A DNA stretch of 5,028 nt from an uncultured archaeon (GTDB lineage Archaea > Thermoproteota > Nitrososphaeria > Nitrososphaerales > CALBXV01). The stretch is taken from contig CALBXV010000119.1 of assembly GCA_937890045.1 (NCBI GenBank), forward strand, positions 1 through 5,028, written 5' to 3'. A model generated the notes under the pieces. It worked only from the letters and a program-made list of their open reading frames with translations, was not told the DNA's origin and did not search any database. A program made the translations under genes and the position numbers. Positions within the stretch are counted from its first letter, which is position 1. Every line of letters begins with the position of its first letter. This document shows, piece by piece, positions 1-5,028 of the stretch.

Positions 1-10
1 ACATCCAGGG

Positions 11-370
11 ATGACAAAACAAGAAGCTACTGGTATATTTCTTGCAACTAGCGGATGGGGCTTGTTACGACAAGCTATTAGTACAGCTACTGGTGGTCAT
101 GTTCCAAGGACCGAAGATGAGGTGGATGCTATAGAAGAGGACGTTTTGGAAGTGGCTGGGATGGAACTGTTTCCAAAATCAGATTTTATAGACCCAGAGA
201 TAATGAACAAGGCACTTAAAGAAGGGATTAAACGGGTAGAAGGTGTTCAAGAAAGGTATGCAGGGGGAGGTTCGTCTAAAGATCCAGTAACTGTACCTGG
301 GCAGGATGGTGGAGTGTGGGGCAATATGCCCACTCCAACTTATAATGCAGGAATGAACGCTGAGGCTTAA
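11..370 (+). CDS. Small uncharacterised phage protein, 5' end uncertain
   Basis: I do not recognise this 119-residue product. Its first 25 residues contain a fairly hydrophobic stretch (GIFLATSGWGLL). The middle is acidic and helical in character (EDEVDAIEEDVLEV, then a Lys/Glu-rich helix near residues 60-82). The last 35 residues are rich in Gly, Pro and Asn and look disordered. There is no clear signal peptide or catalytic motif. It ends in TAA at 368-370, 16 bases before the giant virion-type gene, so the two are probably cotranscribed and this may be a small structural or assembly partner. The start is doubtful: AGGG lies directly against the ATG with no spacer, and the codons before it (CAT CCA GGG) stay open to the window edge. 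The visible part may therefore be the C-terminal portion of a longer protein. That it is coding is supported by its position and the tight junction; any function is unknown. Confidence 0.7.
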   Translation: MTKQEATGIFLATSGWGLLRQAISTATGGHVPRTEDEVDAIEEDVLEVAGMELFPKSDFIDPEIMNKALKEGIKRVEGVQERYAGGGSSKDPVTVPGQDGGVWGNMPTPTYNAGMNAEA

Positions 371-372
371 TT

Positions 373-380
373 AGAGAGGA
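373..380 (+). promoter_or_regulatory. Ribosome binding site of the giant gene
   Basis: AGAGAGGA ends six bases before the ATG at 387, which is normal Shine-Dalgarno spacing. It fixes the start of the giant gene, and it lies in the 16-base gap after the previous stop codon. No promoter is visible in that gap, so translation probably initiates on a message shared with the upstream gene. Confidence 0.8.
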
Positions 381-386
381 ATATAT

Positions 387-3300
387 ATGGCACTGACAAA
401 TGCTGATGTAATACAGGATGCAATAAAAACAGATACTATTGCTCAACTCAACCCAAAACAACTGGGTTTATATAAGGAAGGAGTGAGGCGTGGTGATCTA
501 CAACCTTCACCTACACAACAGGAGGCAATAGACCGCATACCTGTACCCACTCCTAAATTTGATTCGATGGGCACTGGCTATGACTACGAAACTGCACATA
601 AATATGGTATTAAGCCTAGCCCTGTTGACGGTCACTGGCAAAGTCTTGTACCACAAACAGGACAGGTACTGAAAGGCGCAAACCATCCTACCTTCGATAA
701 GACAGTAGAGGCAGAGAGGAAGCTGGGTCGTGATATCATGTATGATGAGACAGGAAAGCTCTTCTCTATGGACAGGGCTGGCTTACGTGATGATGGTACT
801 GAGAAGGGAGCTGGATTTCTTGGTAAGCGTAAGATGACAGATGGTTCAGGTCGTGTTGTCACTGATATGACCATAAGCGGTGGGTTTAAGGTTAATGGTA
901 TTTCTCAGAAGTATCCTCTATTGGTTTCAACCCTGAATGACACCGAAGTTGAAGTCCTTATGAGGGGTGGTAAAATACCCGACAGCATAAGGAACAAAGC
1001 CATTGAACACGCAAAAGACCGTATGCAAAAGGGACTCTCCCCTTTCTCTGCACATGATGAAACCGCTCAGAAATTCTCACCGTTTTACGCATATGAAGAA
1101 CTATCTAATGACAAACCTAAGACAGGCGGTTATTTAGGTGCTCTTTTAAGAGGCCTTGGAGAGGGTATATCAACCGAGTTTCCCGCTATGACAGGTAGGT
1201 CTTTACAATTTCTTGGGTTAAAGAAAGTTGGTAAGGCAATAGTAGACTGGTCAGATGATGTATCTGATAAGTTATGGGGCACAAGGCCTGAATATGAAGG
1301 TTTTGCCAGATGGTTATATGAAGCAGGAACAATGATACCTACATCCATGATCCCCATTGGTTTAAGCATGACTGGTGCAAGAATATTACTGAAGATGGGC
1401 AGGTTAAAGAAGGCACTTGATATTTCAACAAAGGCATTAGCAAAGGGAAAGGTACTTGCAGCAGCCAAAATGCCTACTACCGCCTTAGTGCCTATAGGAC
1501 ACGCCCAACGCTTGACCTGGCTAACAGCTAGACATGGCCGTGACTTAAAGAATTTCAACAAGGCAAGTAAGGCTGTAAACTGGATAACAGGAACATCAGT
1601 CGGTACTCTTTTCGGAATGTCACAAGCACAAACCACCAAAGATACCATGTGGGAGAGAATACACATGCTGGAAGCTCAAGGTGATATAGACGGGGCAAAT
1701 GCCCTGAGAAGTAAACTATGGTGGGCACCTCTTGCAACAGGAGCGATTGAAGGTATTGGTGAAACTCTTGGAGCAAGATACCTGTCTAAGTTATTCAGAA
1801 TGAGAGCAGACTGGATAACCGAAGAAACAGCTGGTAAGTTTGTACAAAACTTCCTGTTAAAATTAGGTAAGACAGCGGGAATGGAAATCTCTACAGAAGT
1901 TGGACAGGCAGGTGGTCAGGCGGCAGTAGAAAAGTATGCAGGTGTAAGACCAGAAGCACGTATATTCTCGGAAATGGTTTCTGTTATAGGGCCTACCGCA
2001 GTGATGACACTTCTTCTTGGTGGTGCAAGTGGAGCTATTAACCTTCCAGGTAATATACAAAGAGTTAAATTAAACAGGGTTAAGGGTGGGGTTGACCTTA
2101 TGAATGAAATAGACACTCTCGATGCAGATTTTGCTGATATTAATGATACGAGTAAAGAAATTCATGAAACATTAGGGGGTATTAGAACAACAACAGACCA
2201 AGCAACTATAATAGGGGCAGAGACATATATTAATTCAATGAGGGAAGGCCATGCCAGTTTATTAGATAAGGGCGAAAAGGGTTTAAAGGTGGAAGGAAAA
2301 GAGAGGGATGATGCTTTAGGCTCACTAAAGGCAGGACTTAAGAATATAAACGATCTGGTTAAAAGTATGGGGAAAGAATTAGACGGTATATCGGACGAAC
2401 AACGAAAGGAAATACAGGAAAAACGCTCTGATATTATGAATTTAATTAGTCAATACCATTTAGAAGAGAGTGGTAAACTTCACGAGAGAGCACGACAATA
2501 TACAGGTGACTCACAGGGTAAGACTGGTGGCACTGATGACAAAAAAGATGATATTTCACAGGGTGGGACTGGTAAAGAATATGTTAATGTAGATGAGGAA
2601 AAGAAAGAGCAGGCTACATATACGGATAACCGAGAAGAAATCCATAAAATGGATGAGAGTAATTTACGGGATATGGCCAAAAACGATAAAAAGGGAGTTG
2701 TAAAGGGAGTATACAACTCTCAATGGCAGCCCAAGGGAGATGGAATAGATTTATCAGGTCCTTCTATGGGAGAGGGCGGGCTTGAAATACAAGACGGGGA
2801 CACCCTTAGCATGATTAGGAAAAAGGTAGAGGCCTCTAAATATACTAGCATGTATGCACCTTATGAAGTATATGACCGAATAAAGAAGCTGGGATTAAAC
2901 ATTGAGACGGTAACGGAAGGTGATGTAGATAAAATAATAAATGAATTTACCCCAGACAATGCTAATAATAACCTGACTAGAAATGTAACCGATGGTAGAC
3001 TTCATATAAAATTAGGAACAGAAGAACCTGAATTTACGATAAAGGGACTTAGGGATGAAATCGCTGCCTATGGCAGTAAAAGCCCGCTTGTTAATGCTAT
3101 AGCTAATGCTATAAATAATAGTCTACGGGGAGATGGTAAGAGGCTTCAATTATCAGATGCTCTTAAAGCATTAGAAAAATATAACATGATTGATAACTGG
3201 CAGGACTGGGTGAGTCAAGCGGATAAGTTTATATCACCTAAACTAAAAGCTGTAGGAACAGTGGCTAAGAGAGAGGTGGGAACTGCTCAAGGAATGAAAG

Positions 3301-5028
3301 TGACCATAGAATTTAGTAATGAGATGGGTGTGAAATCTGAACTGAGCGACCTTAAAACCACCGTGGAAAGGTTAAAAAATAACAAAGAGTTAACAGAAGA
3401 AGACTTCGGGGGGTGGAGCGAAGATTTTAGGGCAAGGGTTAATAATCGGCTCAGTATGAAGGTAGGGAGTTGGGGTATCACGACAGCTCACGGGAAAAAA
3501 ATGGTTGCACATCTAAAATTACTCCATGACTGGATGGGTGCTAATGGTCTTAACGATAAACATCCGTTAGACGAGATGAGTATAAAAGAGTTATTATTCT
3601 TGTTCAACAACTTTGTTAAGGTGAGCAGGGAAGATGGTAAGGCAGATAACACTATAAGGGGTATTTTTACTACTTTTAAACAATTATTTCTCACGGTTAT
3701 TACTGAGATATTAACAGTGCATAAAGCTGTTACGGATACATTAAATGATTTTAAAATTAAAAGACATTCAGATGCTATTGATATAGAATTGTTCCAGAAG
3801 ATGAGTGATCGTGTTGCACTGGAGTTAGATCCTGATGTTGAAAATAGTGTACGTTATAAATTTGATATTGCTAAAGATGCTTATAAAAAAGCTGAAGCTC
3901 TACCAGATAAAGGTAACGGTGCTGTAAAAAAGAAGGCATACACCGCCTATAGGAGGGCATACGGGCTGCTTGTTGAAGCACATATGGAAAGACTTGTATA
4001 TAGTATGTCGTTGGAAACTGGCATAAGACCATATGCACTGCGACAACTTGAGTGGCAGAATATAAATTTTAATAATGGTAATTTAGATATAAATGATTCA
4101 AAGTTCACGGCACAGTCAACGTTATTCAATATTATTTCAGAAGAAACAAGGAAGCAAATGAGAGAATATCATGGCGTTTTAAAGTCTTATATTAAGGAGT
4201 TTAACGCAGCAGAAAACACTGAATTAAAGATACAAGCAGGTGGAGAATTTAGTGGCGTTCCGTATCTGGGATTCGTAGGGTTGATTGATAAAGCTGGTGA
4301 TAATAAACCCGCTGGAAGATTAAGGGTGGGCATGCCAGAAAGTAAAAATGATAAGATAAAGAGGTCACCATCAGTGGTAAGAAATAGCGTAAAGGAATGG
4401 GATCACGACTCCCTCTCTTCTGGTTGGTTACTGAAAAAAATACGGGGTCGTACAGAACAACAATATAAACTTCTCTATCCTCGAAGAACAGAAGAGAGCG
4501 AGAAAGATTTTAATGAAAGAGTGCATGAATATGTTATAACAAAAAGCGCAAACACTTTCCGTCATCTTTTTGCGATTACGGAATTAGAAAAGGGAGAGAG
4601 AACTGAAGCACAAATAGCAAAGATACTTGGGCATGGTGGTGGTGCTATAGTGGCAACCTATAGCGAACAGATAAGATCCAGGGGCCTAAAAACAAAACAA
4701 AAGGCAGTTAGAGATAAAATTGCTGCCCACCTTAAAACAGTTAAAGTTGATATCATAAAATCTAAAATATTTGAGAGAGAGGAGTCAAGTTTAATATCTA
4801 AGTTTACAATTATAACTGATAAGGAAAATAACGTGTTGGGCCTAACGGATAGTAAGTTAACTAATCAGTGGGTTCTTGTTAAAAAAGATGGTAAATATTT
4901 TTTATATAACCGACAAGAAGTGGCATGGAACATACAAAATGAAACGCCAATACATACCGACCTTATACCTCTTACCGATATACATATAAGGCAATACGCC
5001 CTACAAGATGTTATATCCATGCTTAATG
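387..5028 (+). CDS. Giant polyvalent virion-type protein with embedded tyrosine recombinase (3' partial)
   Basis: This single open frame runs from an ATG with a good ribosome binding site to the window edge without a stop: 1547 complete codons plus one base. The N-terminal 221 residues carry two modules common in phage internal or ejected virion proteins. Residues about 222-552 are helical with two hydrophobic segments and motifs such as GAIEGIGETLG and EISTEVGQAGGQ, which resemble the ejection-protein style of podovirus-like phages. A charged helical stretch, a Gly/Asp/Lys linker with a direct repeat and an unassigned region follow. Residues about 1030-1112 look like a SAM-like core-binding domain. 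Residues 1193-1432 form a tyrosine recombinase catalytic domain with R1214, K1239, R1392, H1416 and Y1425. At least 115 more residues follow. The likely role is a virion protein that enters the host with the DNA and carries a DNA strand-exchange activity; the family motifs are seen, the delivery is inferred. Alternatives are an inactive recombinase fold used only for DNA binding, or an assembly chimera. Confidence 0.85.
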   Translation, partial: MALTNADVIQDAIKTDTIAQLNPKQLGLYKEGVRRGDLQPSPTQQEAIDRIPVPTPKFDSMGTGYDYETAHKYGIKPSPVDGHWQSLVPQTGQVLKGANHPTFDKTVEAERKLGRDIMYDETGKLFSMDRAGLRDDGTEKGAGFLGKRKMTDGSGRVVTDMTISGGFKVNGISQKYPLLVSTLNDTEVEVLMRGGKIPDSIRNKAIEHAKDRMQKGLSPFSAHDETAQKFSPFYAYEELSNDKPKTGGYLGALLRGLGEGISTEFPAMTGRSLQFLGLKKVGKAIVDWSDDVSDKLWGTRPEYEGFARWLYEAGTMIPTSMIPIGLSMTGARILLKMGRLKKALDISTKALAKGKVLAAAKMPTTALVPIGHAQRLTWLTARHGRDLKNFNKASKAVNWITGTSVGTLFGMSQAQTTKDTMWERIHMLEAQGDIDGANALRSKLWWAPLATGAIEGIGETLGARYLSKLFRMRADWITEETAGKFVQNFLLKLGKTAGMEISTEVGQAGGQAAVEKYAGVRPEARIFSEMVSVIGPTAVMTLLLGGASGAINLPGNIQRVKLNRVKGGVDLMNEIDTLDADFADINDTSKEIHETLGGIRTTTDQATIIGAETYINSMREGHASLLDKGEKGLKVEGKERDDALGSLKAGLKNINDLVKSMGKELDGISDEQRKEIQEKRSDIMNLISQYHLEESGKLHERARQYTGDSQGKTGGTDDKKDDISQGGTGKEYVNVDEEKKEQATYTDNREEIHKMDESNLRDMAKNDKKGVVKGVYNSQWQPKGDGIDLSGPSMGEGGLEIQDGDTLSMIRKKVEASKYTSMYAPYEVYDRIKKLGLNIETVTEGDVDKIINEFTPDNANNNLTRNVTDGRLHIKLGTEEPEFTIKGLRDEIAAYGSKSPLVNAIANAINNSLRGDGKRLQLSDALKALEKYNMIDNWQDWVSQADKFISPKLKAVGTVAKREVGTAQGMKVTIEFSNEMGVKSELSDLKTTVERLKNNKELTEEDFGGWSEDFRARVNNRLSMKVGSWGITTAHGKKMVAHLKLLHDWMGANGLNDKHPLDEMSIKELLFLFNNFVKVSREDGKADNTIRGIFTTFKQLFLTVITEILTVHKAVTDTLNDFKIKRHSDAIDIELFQKMSDRVALELDPDVENSVRYKFDIAKDAYKKAEALPDKGNGAVKKKAYTAYRRAYGLLVEAHMERLVYSMSLETGIRPYALRQLEWQNINFNNGNLDINDSKFTAQSTLFNIISEETRKQMREYHGVLKSYIKEFNAAENTELKIQAGGEFSGVPYLGFVGLIDKAGDNKPAGRLRVGMPESKNDKIKRSPSVVRNSVKEWDHDSLSSGWLLKKIRGRTEQQYKLLYPRRTEESEKDFNERVHEYVITKSANTFRHLFAITELEKGERTEAQIAKILGHGGGAIVATYSEQIRSRGLKTKQKAVRDKIAAHLKTVKVDIIKSKIFEREESSLISKFTIITDKENNVLGLTDSKLTNQWVLVKKDGKYFLYNRQEVAWNIQNETPIHTDLIPLTDIHIRQYALQDVISMLN
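576..695 (+). other. Phage virion module 1 (YDY...GHW...NHPTF), residues 64-103
   Basis: Residues 65-67 read YDY, 81-84 read DGHW and 99-103 read NHPTF, followed by an acidic helix. From memory, this order (Y-D-Y near a Gly-rich turn, then GHW/GHF, then N/H-H-P-T-F) recurs near the N-termini of large phage internal virion and ejection-type proteins, where it may be a docking or anchoring element. No enzymatic residues are evident. It is the first of two adjacent virion-type modules and is the main reason to regard the giant protein as a particle component. The exact profile name is not assigned here. Confidence 0.65.
843..1049 (+). other. Phage virion module 2 (vNG..yPlLV..L...A..hA..R...spF), residues 153-221
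   Basis: The segment shows a beta-type start (MTISGGFKVNG at 161-171), then YPLLVSTL (176-183), an acidic helix, GGKIP (194-198), and a helix with AIEHAKDRMQKG (205-216) ending SPFS (218-221). This pattern is familiar from many large phage structural proteins, in which a short beta sheet is followed by helices with the A..HA..R spacing. It commonly lies close to the GHW/NHPTF element, as it does here. Its biochemical role is not known to me. The pairing strengthens the virion assignment of the N-terminal part. Confidence 0.65.
1323..1391 (+). other. Hydrophobic segment 1, residues about 313-335
   Basis: Residues 313-335 (starting AGTMIPTSMIPIGL and ending RILL) contain only one charged residue, an Arg near the end, and are flanked by Arg/Lys-rich helices. 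The segment could be a membrane-inserting or pore-lining helix, as expected in ejected phage proteins, or the core of a helical bundle. Two prolines argue against a simple stable transmembrane helix, so topology is uncertain. Confidence 0.4.
1983..2039 (+). other. Hydrophobic segment 2, residues about 533-551
   Basis: Residues 533-551 (VIGPTAVMTLLLGGASGAI) are uncharged, rich in small residues, and about the length of a membrane helix. They follow an amphipathic region with the EISTEVGQAGGQ pattern. The Gly/Ala packing suggests helix-helix contacts or membrane insertion. After this point the protein becomes strongly charged, so the segment marks the end of the hydrophobic, ejection-like half. 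Confidence 0.45.
2094..2501 (+). other. Charged helical / possible coiled-coil stretch, residues about 570-705
   Basis: This stretch is rich in Asp, Glu, Lys and Arg with regularly spaced Leu, Ile and Met, for example around LKNINDLVKSMGKEL and QRKEIQEKRSDIMNLI (near residues 640-690). It contains no cysteine and almost no proline. The pattern suggests long amphipathic helices or a coiled coil acting as a spacer between the hydrophobic half and the linker before the C-terminal half. No enzyme motif was found. Confidence 0.4.
2511..2573 (+). repeat. Imperfect 18-bp direct repeat in a Gly/Asp/Lys linker
   Basis: TCACAGGGTAAGACTGGT at 2511-2528 returns as TCACAGGGTGGGACTGGT at 2556-2573, with 16 of 18 bases identical and an offset of 45 bases (15 codons). 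Both copies are in frame and encode SQGKTG and SQGGTG. The surrounding residues 706-732 are Gly, Asp, Lys, Ser and Thr, with no hydrophobic core. This is probably a flexible interdomain linker that grew by local duplication and marks the seam between the virion-like half and the C-terminal half. Confidence 0.7.
2583..3476 (+). other. Unassigned region between linker and recombinase, residues about 733-1030
   Basis: I could not assign this part of about 300 residues. It begins with a very charged stretch and a DESNLRDMAK helix that faintly recalls SAP/Rho-N-type starts, which is too weak to call. It continues with alternating helices and short beta-like pieces (RLHIKLG, MKVTIEFS). The stretch near residues 985-1030 runs into the core-binding domain and could hold an arm-type or other accessory DNA-binding element, but no zinc ligands or clear fold were seen. 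Confidence 0.4.
3092..3113 (+). repeat. Short tandem repeat, TAATGCTATA twice
   Basis: TAATGCTATA occurs at 3092-3101 and 3104-3113, a 12-base period (four codons). It encodes the Ala/Asn/Ile repeat in NAIANAINN. It is small, in frame, and probably reflects slippage or a repeated helix face; I give it no regulatory meaning. Confidence 0.6.
3474..3722 (+). other. Putative SAM-like core-binding domain of the recombinase, residues about 1030-1112
   Basis: The helical pattern fits the N-terminal core-binding domain of tyrosine recombinases. It has a first helix with the F/H-x-x-W spacing (HLKLLHDWM, 1042-1050), then PLDEM followed by a second helix (KELLFLFNNFV), then a polar turn, and then a helix resembling 'tinr.lsalr.ff' (NTIRGIFTTFKQLF, about 1088-1101). 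In the family this domain clamps the DNA opposite the catalytic domain. About 80 residues separate it from the catalytic domain, longer than the usual short linker. Support is by pattern only and depends on the catalytic domain that follows. Confidence 0.6.
3963..4682 (+). other. Tyrosine recombinase (phage integrase family) catalytic domain, residues 1193-1432
   Basis: The domain breaks and rejoins DNA through a tyrosine-DNA intermediate. Box I reads LETGIRPYALRQLEW, giving R1214. A beta hairpin NLDINDSKF puts K1239 25 residues later, close to the 24 in E. coli XerD. Box II reads NTFRHLFAI, giving R1392, followed by ILGHGG with H1416 and ATYSEQ with nucleophile Y1425. H1416 to Y1425 is nine residues, the XerD spacing, and R1392 to H1416 is 24 against 23. 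Oddities are N1389 where the HxxR histidine normally stands, Ala1217 where an acidic residue often follows Arg I, and about 80 extra residues between Arg I and Arg II. It sits inside a giant virion-type protein and not in a separate integrase gene. The family call is firm; activity and target site are unknown. Confidence 0.85.
4683..5028 (+). other. Unassigned C-terminal extension after the recombinase, cut by the window edge
   Basis: Typical recombinases end within a few tens of residues of the nucleophile, but here at least 115 residues follow residue 1432. The first part is a basic helix (Lys/Arg-rich, residues about 1433-1455). The rest alternates short beta strands (KFTIITD, WVLVKKDGKYFLYN) with polar turns and suggests a small beta-rich domain. 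I cannot name it. The frame is still open at the edge, so more domains may follow. Confidence 0.5.

Noticed and set aside
371..386. Promoter, terminator or attachment site in the intergenic gap
   Set aside because: The gap is 16 bases and holds only the ribosome binding site; no hairpin with a T-run or att-like core was seen here or elsewhere in the window.
1130..1666. 178-residue open frame on the minus strand, plus shorter minus-strand frames across the window
   Set aside because: All lie opposite the giant gene or the small upstream gene, have no recognisable motifs or good ribosome binding sites, and have shadow-like composition (Ser/Leu/Pro/Cys-rich).
3492..3503. GGGA followed by ATG at 3501 (M1039), a possible internal start giving a recombinase close to normal layout
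   Set aside because: The Shine-Dalgarno match is only four bases and the start would cut into the first helix of the core-binding domain.
3951..3986. AGGAGG inside the giant gene with an in-frame CTG nine bases later and an in-frame ATG at 3984, a possible internal start for the catalytic domain alone
   Set aside because: AGGAGG encodes Arg-Arg in the frame, CTG is a rare start, and the ATG spacing (27 bases) is too long. A separate product would also lack the core-binding domain. Ribosome profiling would settle it.
3963..4682. Protelomerase or type IB topoisomerase instead of recombinase
   Set aside because: The LGH...TY arrangement with nine residues between His and Tyr and the ETGIRP box match the phage integrase family best; no evidence of a hairpin telomere site is present.
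387..5028. Injected RNA polymerase as in N4-like phages
   Set aside because: I looked for polymerase catalytic motifs in the large frame and found none; the only enzyme signature is that of the recombinase.

Overview
The window is almost entirely coding on the + strand. It looks like the virion-protein region of a tailed bacteriophage or prophage, most likely podovirus-like. The evidence is two short modules near the start of the large gene that are typical of phage internal or ejected virion proteins: a YDY...GHW...NHPTF module and a 'vNG...yP.LV..L...E...l..Gg.ip..i...A..hA..R...G.sPF' module. The host cannot be named from this sequence. The code appears standard: the first gene ends in TAA and the second stays open for 1547 codons.

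Layout: (1) 11-370, a small uncharacterised protein of 119 aa if it starts at 11; its frame is open to the left edge, so the true start may lie outside. (2) 371-386, a 16-base gap with a good Shine-Dalgarno at 373-380. (3) 387-5028, one uninterrupted giant reading frame cut by the right edge, checked codon by codon (at least 1547 residues, about 170 kDa at 110 Da per residue). No promoter, terminator, tRNA, CRISPR array or insertion sequence is visible, and there is no non-coding stretch over 300 bases.

Domain order in the giant protein: virion-type modules (residues about 64-221); a helical region with two hydrophobic segments (about 313-335 and 533-551); a charged helical stretch (about 570-705); a Gly/Asp/Lys-rich linker with a small direct repeat (706-732); an unassigned region (733-1030); a SAM-like core-binding domain (about 1030-1112); a tyrosine recombinase catalytic domain (about 1193-1432); and an unassigned extension running off the window.

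The main discovery is that a tyrosine recombinase/integrase lies inside what otherwise looks like a giant injected phage virion protein. The catalytic set reads R1214, K1239, N1389 (where His is usual), R1392, H1416 and Y1425. This fits the 'polyvalent protein' idea, in which large multidomain proteins enter the host with phage or conjugative DNA. The inferred function is a recombinase delivered with the genome and able to act before any phage gene is expressed. The domain calls rest on motifs read by eye; the delivery model is inference.
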